Shown piece after piece: positions 1-12,566 of a stretch of 64,000 bases of DNA. The DNA comes from Straminergon stramineum. Lineage: Eukaryota; Streptophyta; Bryopsida; Hypnales; Calliergonaceae. The notes beneath the pieces are model-generated. The model did not search any database and was not told the DNA's origin. It saw nothing but the letters and a program-made list of their open reading frames with translations. The stretch spans positions 13,394,501 to 13,458,500 of the forward strand of contig OY987269.1 in assembly GCA_963920665.1 (NCBI GenBank). The letters are read 5' to 3'. Positions within the stretch are counted from its first letter, which is position 1, and each line of letters begins with the position of its first letter. The position numbers and the translations under genes are program-made.

Positions 1-1481
1 GTCTTGAATGGCTATAATTTCTCATCAAATGGTAATCTGAATTATACGATGTCATGAAATGTCTTGCAGATTGGTAAGAGTTTGTTACAGAGATCAAGGA
101 AGATGAAGGCAAAACACCTCCTAAAACAATTGAATTGCTAAATTGCTCAATCCATGTTAACGGGGTTCTTGATCTAGAAGAGAGACTGATCCACAAGATC
201 GTTCTTGTAGGACTTTAAGGTATGTGGAAATATTGTGATTGACAAATTTGTAACCAAAATCTATTCAAGTTCTAAGATTTCATTTTTAACAATTTAAAAG
301 CTAATAAGGTAATGAATGTTGTTTTCTTCAATTTCAGGTGTATCCATGATAAAAGAGTTACAAACCAACTTTGAAGCTGGATGTTGAAGTGAAGCATTCA
401 ATCCCAAGTTTGGCAGTACCTATGCAATTCTCAACAATTGCTCATTAGTAGACCACCTCACACTTGTCTTTCAATCCTATTATCAAGTGAGTGCACATTG
501 TCCCAAATTTTGTCCTCAGTTGTTGTCACAATGTTGTCAAGACTTTGATTCTCATGCATGCTAGGATAGTAGGCTCTTATAGAGACCATTTGATAGCTAA
601 TTGCAATTTGGGGGAAGCTGAACTCTTTGAAACAATTTTCAATAAATTTTAGTAGTAAGTTAAATGAATTTGGCTTAAAACCCAAGTTGTTTCCTAATTT
701 TTGGACCTTTGTGGAATTAGTTACAAATTATTTAAGTTGAAACACAAAGGTCACTAAAAGCTACCACTTCTTGAAATGTGAAGTACACTATTTGTACATT
801 AATGAAAGAAAAATGTACCACTGCATCAAAGGTCACTTTTAGAGCATAACTAACTTAGTAAGCTTACACCACGAAGGTTTGGTTAGGTCTCACATGAAGA
901 ATAAATTTGTGTTGCAAATATTACTTCATATTTAGTATCTTATGCTTGTATCCATTGGTCATACAATCAAATTAAAAATTAAAATATTAACATTCCTCAC
1001 AAATGAGCTTACACACGCTTACACACAAGTTTGTAGAACATAAAATGAGCCAAATCTAAGAAACACTAAAAAATCAAGAAATATGTGATAGCCAAGATGC
1101 TCAAGTAGATGAAGACCTAATTATATCAAATGATGTACTTGAATCAAAAACATCCAACAGACCAACATTGTACCTTTCAGATAGTCAAAATGCTCACATA
1201 GAATGCAACATTACACATAATAACCTTTCCATTTAAAGCAAAACAAACTTAATACATTTGCATTATGAATTGTTTTAATTATTCTTAGCTTCAGTTTATA
1301 GATAACTTGGTCCTCATAGTACTTTTTGAAATTCAATTCCTCTCATTTTTCTCAAACTTTAGACCATCCTTGCCAATTGGCTTAAGTTGAATATAACCTT
1401 GCCTATGTAATGTCAAACCTCAAGAATTTGTGCAATTGTAGCTTGTGACCAATAATATTGTTTTATTTGTCTATTTTAGCT
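1..1481. other. AT-rich sequence, no gene seen
   Basis: No coding frame with recognisable protein content was found on either strand. The longest open stretches here are short and low in information. It may contain the 5' part of the transposon whose transposase starts at 1482, but I could not see its terminal repeat. Confidence 0.5.
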
Positions 1482-2991
1482 ATGCCAAATGGGGAATCAA
1501 CTCAACATGTTTCAACAAAGGTAACTCGTAAATGCGTTATTAAGTGGATGATAAACACATCAACAAGATATGGTGTTGTTGGTCTTATGGGAAAATGTCC
1601 GAAGGAATTTCCTCAACATTTTCAACATAAAAACTACCTTGCTAATATTGCGAAGGCGAGTAAATGGTGGAAAAGGCAAGATGATTTTTTTCAACAACTA
1701 GAGGAGGAAGGAAATCACCTTTCAATGTTATGTTGTAGTACTGCAATTCAACAGAGGATGGATGTCAAAGCCCTACCTGGTCGTGGGAGAAAATGAGTAC
1801 CTTGGGTCCTATGGTTGCATGCAAAACTGAAAGGTGAATTTTTGAGACTAAAGGCTGCTAGTGTCAAGTTCTTTGCAAAGATACTACTCTCTTTAGCAAG
1901 AGAAATTTTGACAACATCTCATCATCCCCTATTCTCACCAAATCATAGAGAACCAAGATCAAGAAAATGTTTGTTGGATTTGGTGAACCCTTCTTGGATC
2001 CAAGCATTCATGGCATGTTTTAATATTGTTGGGAGAACTCAAATGGGGAAGTTGTTAGTTAGTCCTATGAAGCAAGCTTATATAGAACAAACAATGGCAT
2101 ATCATATGGGTGAATTGAATAGGGATTTTGAGAGCGGTGAATTGAATGAGGACCTTATAGAGAATGTTGATGAGACTCACTTTATCATCAACATGGATAA
2201 TGGTAGGACCTTGGGGTTTAGAGGAGATGATTGTGTGAAGTATGCAAATGTGGTGTCAGGTGGAGTTGGAATTACAATGGTGGTACGGATATCAGGGGGG
2301 TCAAAAATCTCAAAATGGTATCATACATGATCCATTCCTAATATTTCAGAATAAAGGATGCACATATCTTGCTCAAGGTTGCCCAGACGATGTGGTAGGT
2401 GTAAGCTATCGAATTGCTGCTAAAGGATTTATAACAGGAACAATGTAGAATGAATACTTGAATGAGCAAAGAGCCATTCAACCAGATTCTTTGGGGCGAA
2501 GGAAATTGATGTTTGTAGATAATTGTGCATCACACAATGATACTACACAAGCACTTTTGACAACTAATAGATTGAATATAGAAATAAAAAAACTTCCTGC
2601 AAATGCAATAGATTTGTGCCAACTAGCAGACTCATTTGTCATTTTGAAAATCAAGGATGCATGGTCATTGCGTTGGGAAGCCTACAAGTTACATTGTGTT
2701 CAAACTAGAAATTGGCAAGATGAAGTGCGTGAAGATGGTAGGGCATCAGGAATGCTAAAAAACCCTGGAAAACGTTTTTTCATGGAGTTAGCAGTGGTTG
2801 TTGTGAAGGATGTGAATGAGCAGAGAGATCAAAGAGGGATTAATTTTGCTCAGAAGGCCATGATTTGTACAAGTCTAGTACGTAATATTCTTGGTGGATG
2901 GCATGTCAAACAATTGACTATGGAGCTTCAAAGTATTATTGCAAAGTATCCAGATCATTTTAGAGGAGTGCCTGTTCCTATCGTTCTTTGA
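1482..2991 (+). pseudogene. pogo/Tigger-like DDE transposase, broken
   Basis: Remnant of a transposase of the DDE_1 group (Tc1/mariner superfamily, pogo/Tigger/jerky-like), which cuts and joins transposon ends in the nucleus. About 500 codons can be followed. The three catalytic-acid neighbourhoods are visible: VDETHFIINMDNG near 2170, LMFVDNCASHND near 2505, and LPANAIDLCQLADSF near 2600, with the third Asp in LADSF. The start is taken at 1482 because the frame opens after a T-rich stretch ending in TTTTAG. The reading is broken by TGA at 1794, by one extra G in a run of six near 2295 (a change of frame), and by TAG near 2446. No element ends or TA target duplication were located. The family assignment is firm; the exact subfamily is not. 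Confidence 0.85.
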
Positions 2992-4378
2992 TGATTTTAT
3001 CTTCTAAGGAGTGTCTCTTCCTTTTCTCTTTCATGATCTCATCTTTAAGGAATATACTACATTAATTTTTGAGAATGCCTCGAGGTTTGCAACTTCATAA
3101 GTATTTCAATTCTATCTATTTGATTACTAAACATTTTGGTGTGATTTGCTAGTATAGTTTTAACAAAATAGAAATAGATTGTTTTACCTGAAATAGAGAA
3201 ATTTATGTTATTGTTGGTTTAGTTCAAGGCCTTGATTGATTAGATTTAAAGATGCATGTTTACCTTATGATTTGAATGTACAAGTTGATATTTGACTACA
3301 TTGATGTCATTGTGGCTTGAATGGTTGAGTTTGTTGATATTTTGAATTGTTGAATGAGGCGATCTATTATATTGTCTACTACTGCATATTCAATGATGTC
3401 TCATACTATTGTTATTTGGTATTGATGTCTCATACTATTACTTTTTATGCATTGATAGACATTTTCATCATTATGGTGATGGTATTTGACTTTTTTCTCA
3501 CTTGGGTACACACATGCATGTGTGGTGTTTGTGTAGACATTGTCTTGTAAAAAACAACAAATTCTGTTGTTTTGTATCTTCAATCCGTTAGTCTAACAAC
3601 AATTGTCCATAAGTTTACAATAATTACTTTGTATGGTGGAAGCCAACCTTGCCACACCAAGCCGCCTGCAATTGCACTCCATCCTGTATAGTACACTCCA
3701 GTGTGGGCCGATGGGCCCAACACAGGCCAAAAAATGAGATTCAAGTTCTATTTTACATCTTATTGTATTTTTGCCAAAATCAGCAAGAATTAATTTCAAT
3801 TATTGTTTATTGATTTTGTTAAAAAAAACATTTATTGCAATAATTATTGATGAAAATTACTGCAATAACTGTAAATATTTATATAGTGTGAAATGTCGAG
3901 AAATTAGTGAGGGGCAACCTAATTTCACTATTTAGTGTACGTTACTGTAAAGCCGCTAGTTTAGTGTAAACTACTCTAATTTAGTGTAAAACACCCTAAA
4001 TTTCTGAAAAACACTTTAAATTACTAAAAAACTCCTATTTTAGTGTTTCTAGCACTAATTTATTGTTCTAGTCATAGTTTTAGTGTAACTAACTTCTTTT
4101 GTGTTTATTTATTATTTATTATTTTTTATAGTTTTTAATTTATTTTTAGTTTCATTTCCTACTTCTAGCCTTTTGTTTTGATTTTGATTTTTGATTTTTG
4201 GTTTTCATTTTGTTATCATTTTATCATTAGCCTAATTTGGTTATTCTACCAAATCTTGCTTAACCTCTTTTTAGTTAACTCCCCATTTTTTCCCTAGAAT
4301 TTTTCCTAATTTTCTCCTAATTGCATTTTCTAGCATCTCATCCTAACCTCATGAAGGTTCCATTGCTATTTAGCACTC
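2992..4378. other. AT-rich spacer, no gene seen
   Basis: The sequence is low in complexity, with T-rich tracts. From about 3880 to 4080 there are loosely repeated TTTAGTGT-type words, read as short imperfect repeats. No supported coding sequence was found. Confidence 0.45.
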
Positions 4379-5929
4379 TCGAATAGAGAGGCCTTGCCTT
4401 GGGAAAACATGGGGCTTTTAGCTGCAACTAGATGTGGCCCAAATAATGGAAGATCCCGTTGTCAAAGTCACAAACATAATAATAAATCCCCCAATGATGC
4501 CATATGAAAAATACTATCACATTTCCATACACCCTTCCAAAGATGTCATGGAGTCTCAATATACATCATATGTGGTAAAAATAGTAGAAACAAAGTCATA
4601 TTCTTCATAAACTCCCCTTGAAGAAGTGTCTGATAGATGAATGAGTGTCACGTTCGCTATACAATTCTAAAATAAGAGTTTGATATGTCCCTGAAAAGAT
4701 AACAAAAAGTTCTACAACCTCTCAAAATTTCACTCAAAACTAAGATACTTTCCGACTTTTATGGTCGGTCAAAGTTCATCCTTCCCAACTCAAAGGCAGC
4801 TCACCTATACTTCACTCTCAAGCCCATAACTTTTTCATAATAACTTCAAACCAAGAAAATAAACCCATTTTGAAAAGATAACATGAATACCTACAAGCTC
4901 CCCAAGTTTCACTCAAAACTAAAATACTTTACACATTTCATAGCCTTTCAAAGCTCACTCTTTTGAAAACCCGAAAGTATCTCTTCACCCTTTCACTCTC
5001 AAGCCCATAACTTTCACATACTAACTCCAAACCAAGAAAATAAACCCATTTTGGAAAGATAACATGAATATCTACAAGATTCTAAAGTTTTCCTCAAATA
5101 TAAAATACGGTCCACATTTCATAGTCTATCAAAGCTCACTCTCTTGAAAACCCAAAAGTATCTCTTCACCCTTTCACTCTCAAGCCCATAACTTTCACAT
5201 ACTACTTCCAAATCAAGAAAATAAACCCATTTTGAAAAGCTAACATGAATATCTACAAGCTTCTCAAGTTTCACTCAAATATAAAATACGTTCCACTTTT
5301 TATACACTATCAAAACTCACTCTCTTGAAAGTTTGAGGCAGCTCCACAACACTTCACTCCCAAACTCGTAACTTACACATACTAACTCCAAACTTAATGA
5401 GTGATAGCTTTTTGGAAACACAAAAATAAGATACACACACTCTCAAAATTTCATTAACAAACCCTCGATGTACAATGTGCAATTCTCTCTTGAAGTGACA
5501 GGTCTCCTCAAGCAAACAAGGAGGAGGAAGAAGATGACCCTCCACCTCCACCTCCATGCCATTCACCTAAGTTAATGAATTTTGGCCATTAAGATGCCAC
5601 ATGAGCCATAATACCCCTATGGGCCACTTCCTATCCACGATAAATCTATCTACATCATCTACGTAGATTTCTAATCCATTAAAAAAAATAAAAATAAAAA
5701 AAGGTAAAACAAACTTTACCTTTTGTTTTTATAACTTCAAATAAACTAACTAAAATATTAAAATATCTTCAAGTATAGAAATCAAAGAACTAAATGTTTG
5801 TCAAATAGAGGTAAAAAAAAGAGTTCAAGTAGAGTGAGACCCCATTTGTTTCTTGAGACTCTAGAAAAAAACCCTCCAATTTAACAAACAATTATGTATT
5901 TTCACATAATGAACGCATTTACAATGCGA
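4379..5929 (+). mobile_element. 1.55-kb non-autonomous DNA element, copy 1
   Basis: This 1551-bp unit recurs in reverse orientation at 12567-13959. It begins TCGAATAG and ends CAATGCGA, so the ends form a short imperfect inverted repeat (TCGNATNG). The flanking 8 bp are TAGCACTC on the left and TAGCAGAA on the right. Five of eight positions agree, consistent with a decayed 8-bp target duplication. It has no coding capacity and contains a tandem array of ~181-bp units. The ends and the 8-bp duplication were fixed from copy 2, which has a preserved empty site. An 8-bp duplication is typical of hAT elements, but the termini are not classical hAT ends, so the superfamily is left open. Confidence 0.8.
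4811..5370 (+). repeat. Tandem ~181-bp repeats inside element copy 1
   Basis: The word TTCACTC recurs at 4811, 4992, 5173 and 5353, each followed by similar sequence (cCCATAACTTT, then AAATAAACCCATTTTG, then a run ending in TCTCTT). The period is 180-181 bp, giving three good units plus a diverged fourth. Copy 2 of the element has one unit fewer, which explains most of the length difference between the copies. Confidence 0.85.
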
Positions 5930-8900
5930 TAGCAGAAAACTCCCTAATTAATGGTTATGGCTTAATCCGGAGTTCTAACACTTCTAGATTTGTAAATTTA
6001 AGGAAATTGTTTATATTTTTGATTTTCTAAAAGGTGAACCAATATGGTGGTTCATAATAACTCACCTAAGCCAATCTCCACTCCCTTGTCCGAATTGCCT
6101 CACGTTTTCTACAGTCTCGTATGCATTCGAAGATAGCCACCATTTGGTGAAGATGAATTCGTTCACCACTGAGGGCAAGCCCTTTTGATGCCCTTCCAGA
6201 ATCCACTCATGCACACCCAACACTTTGAAGCATAGCCTTTGGAAAAGGTAGCACCATGAATTGCCCAAAGGATTCGTCGGCCGATAATGATTGGTGGAGG
6301 GTTCGTTTAAGCCAAGCAAAAATTCCTCCTACATACAACATTTCAACTTGTAGATTGTCTCTAGTGTTGCATGGTGGTGCATGTGCGCCCACTCTTCTAA
6401 GTCAACTTCAATTGCTGCCACTTCTTCGCTTGACGCCCTCAATTCCGAAAGATGCAACCCTATTTTCAAAGTCTACAACTCTTCTCTAGCTACTTTTGCC
6501 TATTCTCCAACAATTGGACGTTGGATTTGCCTTGCTCTAAGCCACTAAATGTTGTATAGCCCAAGTGATAAGCACTACATGAGGGACCACTCCTCCAACG
6601 ATGATGCCGCCGTCGGGTACACTTTGCAATGTGACTCCCTCTACTCGTTGTACCTCCAAATTCAGACAACGGCACAATCCCAATGAGCCTTCTAATCCTA
6701 AAGCACTCATATGAATCAAGATGAACTCAAACTCGGCAATGACTTGCAATGACAACAATGTACCCTAATCAAATTCCACATTAGGCAAGATGCAAACACA
6801 ACACTCATACTCCCAAAACCTTGCTTCTCCCCCCGCACCACACAACCTGGTATTTCCTAGACTTGTGGCCTAGTTCTAGTCATCATCAACAGCGCGCAAA
6901 ATTCTCCAACAATATGGCATCGGTGGCAGCTAGTGCTCCTGGTGGCTTGCATGTGCCACCCTTCACTATAAATGTAAAACTTTGTGCAACTTGTTCAAAT
7001 CAATGGCCCCACTCCAATGCACAAGGAACTCTGGATTCTATTCACAGATACTAGCCTAGGTGTAGTGTTGTTACAATGCATACAACTCCTTGCTTCGTTG
7101 AGCTACCATGTTGCCACCTAAACCTTTGGCCTCTCATGCGCTCCTATGAGTAGTGTTCAAGATATTTTTGCACTTAATTTCCGTATTGAACCATTTTATA
7201 TAGGAAGTGTCTAGACTAGTGACTACCCATATTTTTCACTCTAAATAAAAGATTTATAAAAAAATTTACCCATACCTTGCCAAATTCACAAATTGCAACC
7301 ATATTTTTTCTCAATTCCTCTAGCTCAAAAGTGTGATTCTTTATAATTAAAAAAATGTGGGACAAATTTCAATTATTCATATTTTATTTTATTTTTTAAA
7401 TGATTAAAAAAAATTTAGAACCTCTAAGAAAAAAAATCAAATTTTGTAGCACCCTCATAATCAAATTTTCTATTAAGAACAAGACAATTCTTTTGAAATT
7501 GGAAGTTTTCTTTTCCAATTCTATATATGCAGTTATTTTTTGAAAGAATAAATTTTTTGAGAAATTCCTTATTTTCCACATTTTTTAATATTATTTTCAC
7601 ATATTTTGTTTTGCCAAGGAATAAAATGTCCATCTACTTCCAAATAAATTATGTATATGCTTATGAATTTTCACAATGTCATTTTTTCAAGAGTTTTTGT
7701 GCACAATTGATCATTTGAAAAGGATTTTAGAGTGAATTTTTTTCTATTAAGAAAACTTAGAAATTCCAAATCCTCTTTCTTTCAAATATAATTTTTTGGT
7801 TTGAAGTTTTATGCACAACACACAGACAACATTTGGTGAAGTAGTGAAGAATGTACATTATTTCATAGGAAAATCATGTGTTGGGATAAGAGTTTCAAGT
7901 CTCAATTTTGTATAGTATTCAAACTTATTTTTAGTCCTATCAATTCAAAATATTCTCATTCCCTAAAAATCTTTTATCTCCATAGTGAATAATCCTTAAC
8001 AACAATGTGAATAACTTGAAGTATTCACATTGTTGTTCAGGATTATAATTGCTTATTAGACCCTAAAGCACGAGGAATAATTTCTTCAATAAACACCACA
8101 ATATACCCACTTCCAATTATTAAGTTATAATTTAATTTCCATTATTTTCTCCACTATCTAGCTCTAAAACTTTAGCCTTCAATACAAAAAGAAAGTAGAC
8201 TAAAATGTTCACAATCTTCAACCTTATACATTAGAAGATACATTGTTTTTAAGTGGGAAAGTGTGAGGAAAAAAATTGCCCACAAATTTGAGCTATTTTT
8301 TTTATTCTCTTTTATAACTATTCCACTGTAGACACTTGTCACTCTTCTTTTTTACAATCCATGATATATTTTTTACTTGAATGAAAAAATTGAACTTCAC
8401 CATTTGTAAGGTGTTGATTTCTAAAATACAATGAAATGAATTTTTGTAAAACAATAGAACTATATTATTACTAGGAAGAGCAAAACCCCTAAATGATTGA
8501 GGCACGAAATTTTGGTGACATAAATATTTTGAAGTTAAAATAATCCTAACTATGAATATATTTTAAGTGGTTCACATTTAGAAAAACTCTTTTCAAAGTC
8601 TAGTTTTGGCACTCTATTCAAGATTCTACAAAGGTTGTCCAATGCAATCTTTACTTCCCTTATAATTCAAAGTTCTTGTAAAGGAGTCTCAAATAAATTA
8701 AATCATTGAGGAAAAAAACATTACAAATTCATTTTTTTTAAATTGTAGAGTACATTTTGAGAAGCCATTAATTCATGGGGGTTATGCATGTTAGACATTT
8801 TAGCCTTTTATTCTTTTGGTGATCAATTTTTTATATTTGGCGCGTAAAAGGAGGATTGAAAGACTTCAAATCACTTATGCAATTCTAATACCCTCATGAC

Positions 8901-10559
8901 CAAACATTACAATCTTCCAATGCATAAGTAAATTGTCTTGTTCACTTTTCTAGTGTTTACTCTAATATGAGTATTTTAAATTTCTAATATTACAATTCAA
9001 AAAAAAATTGATACAACTTATTAGAATGTTTGTTTTCTGTTCAATTTAGAGTACGAAATGAGGACTTCAAAAAATGCCTTTGGCATGTCAAGGTTCATCC
9101 CTATGGGACCATTGTCCCTTTGAGGGACAAATGGGATTTCCGGCAAGTACCTACAATCTCCATTTTTGTCTGGATTTTTTGAAATTTTTTGTGAAGATAG
9201 AAAAATTTATTAGCTTCGTGCAAATTTTTATTTTTCATTTGGTACCCAGAAACAAAAGTTATGCCTAAGTAAGTTCAAAACTGAAGAGAGGGGCAACCAA
9301 TTTTATTTTCAAAATTTGAATTTTTTTCGTAAATTTTTTTCCTCATAGATTAAATTTTTGCTTACATGGAAAGTTTTATTTCAATCTATTTGGATTTGAT
9401 ATGAGAAAGTTAGAAACAATCTTCTTTTTCAAACAATTATAGCATCTTCTTCAAAAAATAACTTATATGATTTATTTCTAAATGCAATTTTTTCAATTTT
9501 TCAAAAAAAATTCTACATGGTTTACTTCGCTTGTTAGAACAATCTCACCATCGGGATTAGTGCATTTTAATTCCATCATAGACATATTAATAATTTAGAT
9601 TTCCCTTCCATCTTCTATCTTCTTCTACTTAATAAGTTTCTAAAGAATAAAAATTCAATATTTTTATATTTATTTATTTTTTCTTTAGACTCTCAACTAA
9701 ATTCAACACATAAGGATTTAAAGCTCAAAATTTTGTAGTGCAAAAAAAAAATAAGAAGGTTCAAAGTCAAATAATCTAGTCCCCCAATGTGTTGAAAGAA
9801 GATTATTTAAACTAAATTTCCTTAATTAAGCTCAATATGATTAAAAATCCTATCAAGCTATGTGCCTATTTACTTAATTTGCTTGCTACAACTGTCTCAC
9901 CATTCGGATTATTGTGTTTCAACTCCATCTTAGAGTTATTAGCAATTTAGTTTCTCTTTCAAAGTTTCAATCTTTGTCCTACTTATACATAACAATATTT
10001 CACAAAATAAAAATAAAAAGTGTTTTTATGAAAAAGATTCTTTCTACTTTTTGAACTTAACTATTTAACACCATTTTTTTATACTTCAAATTCCATAGTG
10101 CAAATTATATCTACAAATGGCAGTCAACACCATCTCAAACTACCAAGTGGCTAGTGTTCAAAAAAACTTTTTTCCTAGTTTTGAATACTAATATCTTCTA
10201 CTTTGTAGGGTAAAACTTCATGAACAAGATACAACATCATCTCTAACAAATAAAATACAAGAATCTATGATAAAACATTAGAAAAAGAGTTTTATCCGTT
10301 TTCCAAGGTGAATAGAATAATAGTGGTAGTTTTGAGTGGTTCCTAATGAAGAAATGACCTTAATCTTAGACAAGTTAATATGTACATTGCTTGGAATGCT
10401 ACTTTCAAAAAGTATTGTTGTTGTCACTTGCTTCATCACATAAGCCTATTGCTCAAGTACTCTACAATGTAATTCTAATACACGTTCACGTTTTTGCTAT
10501 CACACATTTCATAAGCAATTCTCAACCCTTCCCTTTTTGGACCATTGTAGACTAGACTA
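5930..10559. other. Gene-free AT-rich region with old repeats
   Basis: No gene is supported. From 6060 to 7080 the composition is less AT-rich and short open frames overlap on both strands, but none gave a recognisable or consistently continuing protein. From about 7300 to 9100 the sequence is a dispersed repeat: 8310-8470 resembles 21600-21760, and 8820-9090 resembles 20900-21150 and in part 17990-18115. The rest is T-rich and featureless by eye. Confidence 0.5.
7989..8046. repeat. Near-perfect 25-bp hairpin
   Basis: The arms 7989-8013 and 8022-8046 are reverse complements over 25 bp with one mismatch, around an 8-nt loop (ACTTGAAG). It lies in a gene-free region. Possible readings are a small MITE core or a chance foldback. 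It is too short on its own to call a microRNA precursor. Confidence 0.8.
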
Positions 10560-12309
10560 ATCTTCATGAATTTATGTTATAAAAAATTCAAAGGCCTATT
10601 TAAACATTTATCATCAAATGGAGCCATTGAGTTTGTGTATATCAAATGCATCTTACTAATGGATTCCACATACTCTATCCCATGGTGGACTTTTGTTTTT
10701 TGTTGCATTCTTTAGCCATTTGGAGTCGTCACTCGATAGATGTAATAGAAAATGGCACCAAAAAAAACATGCATTTCTCTCTTATAACATACATAGATGA
10801 ATTGAGATATTTTGGCTTTCATAGGTACATGTTCCAAATCATTGGACTTAACAACAACATTGTCTCTAATCTTGTATATCACTCCTTGTAGCATACACTT
10901 TTGGATGTGCATATAAACATATTTTCCCCAGCCTTCTACTTCAAAATAGTGTTGTAAGAAGTTACCTAGTCTAGCATTAATTAGGAGGTTTAGGCCTAGC
11001 TCTCCTACCTATGTTCATTCCAATCAAAATTCCCTTGGAAGAAGCAATATATGAATATACAATTCCTAATGTATTCTTCAACAACTTGTTAATCTTCGTA
11101 GCAGCTTCAATGCTGGTGCAAGTCAAAAAAATGTTTCTTGTGCCATCGTTGACAACAAGAAGTGTCATAGTTGTTGTCTTCATTCAAATACTTATGCACA
11201 TGCAAATACTTGTGAAGTTCAGTAAGTGCTTTTTCTAACATATCCAATTCATCACTCTCTGCACAAGCACTTATCTCTACATTTTGAAATTGCCTCCAAG
11301 TATAGAAATCAATAAAGGTTTGTTTCACTTGCTTGACATTAGAGTGTATGTTTTGGTATTTTGAACCTCTCTTTCATAAGGGAAACACCAATAGACATAT
11401 GAGTGTCCAAATCTTTAAGACATCCTCTAAGATGTGTCTTGCACCTGCGACATGTTCTAAGGGTCTCTCTATCGGGCCATATAAATCTTCTGAAAAAATT
11501 TGCCATGTTTGAAGCAATAGTCTTACATTACATAGGTCTATTGTTGTCCATCTTTTGATTTGGGTCTCACTGAAAAAATAATGTGAAATATCAATGAGAC
11601 ACAACCCCATCTCTAAGAGTTTGGAATCCATATGTTCTTCCTTGTTCAATGTATATAGTACTCTCGACAATACCCACTGAATAAACTTTTGGTTTTCTTC
11701 TGCCATGAAAGAATTGCCATACTCAAATATGTCATTTGGCCATTGCCCTCTTCGTAACTCCTAAGGGCATGACTCTTGCATTGTCAAACAAATCTCCAAT
11801 ACTTTCATCTTCATGTCAACATCTTTTTCAATCCACATAAACAATATCTTGATGTACGATTTCAAAATATTCAAGCCCATAAAGTGGAATACGTCACAAA
11901 CAAGATCCAAAGAAAGGTCGAATCCATACAAGTGATATAGTTTCTACAAGGGGGACTCTCCAGAAATACTAGTTCTTTGTCCATGACTGATGAATGTACT
12001 TTTTGGATTAGGAGGCAATCGGTTCCATCCACATACAACTTCCCATAACTGTGCAACACTCCATTTTTCAGGAGGATGGCAAATTTGCTCATAGTTATAG
12101 TTGAATACATAATGACCGTCTACCAACTCAGAATGCATTTTGCACCTTCTACATACGAACATTCGAGATTGATTCAACTTCCCCATTTTGCATTGTGTTG
12201 GGTGGTCTTTTGTAATAAGCATCAACATTGCCCTTATGTGGGAGTTTCTTCGTGTAATAGGAAAATGCTCCCTCATGAGAGAATATGGGCAGTCAACATT
12301 AATTTAACT

Positions 12310-12558
12310 CATTCTAGTGCTTTTCATTACAACAACATTTATTCCCAAAACCAGTGGTGCAAATACAGTATTGGACAAAAAAATTAAAGAGTCAATGGTA
12401 AAATTGTTGGACCCATTCATTAAGGAGATGCATGATATTTATTATGAAGGCTTCAATAATGAAATCTTCATAATAAATATCATGCATCTCCTTAATGAAT
12501 GGGTCCAATAGTTTTACCATTGACTCTTTAATTTTTTTGTCCAATATTGTATTTGCAC
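12310..12558. repeat. Fold-back duplication of a transposase exon
   Basis: The segment 12310-12445 on the plus strand is an inverted copy of the minus-strand exon that now lies in two pieces: 12447-12558 and 13968 to about 14005. The two arms meet at about 12446 and form a long palindrome; both read LDPFIKEMHDIYYE in opposite directions. The plus-strand copy is uninterrupted where the minus-strand exon holds the 1.4-kb element, so it records the empty insertion site. Confidence 0.9.
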
Positions 12559-12566
12559 CACCGGTG

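Noticed and set aside
458..685. 75-aa minus-strand open frame
   Set aside because: No motif, no neighbouring exon in the same sense; length expected by chance.
6060..7060. Cluster of overlapping open frames on both strands
   Set aside because: No frame continues across stops with recognisable sense; probably a compositional effect of a less AT-rich repeat.
7989..8046. MicroRNA precursor
   Set aside because: The stem is only 25 bp with no extension; plant precursors are normally longer, so only a hairpin is reported.
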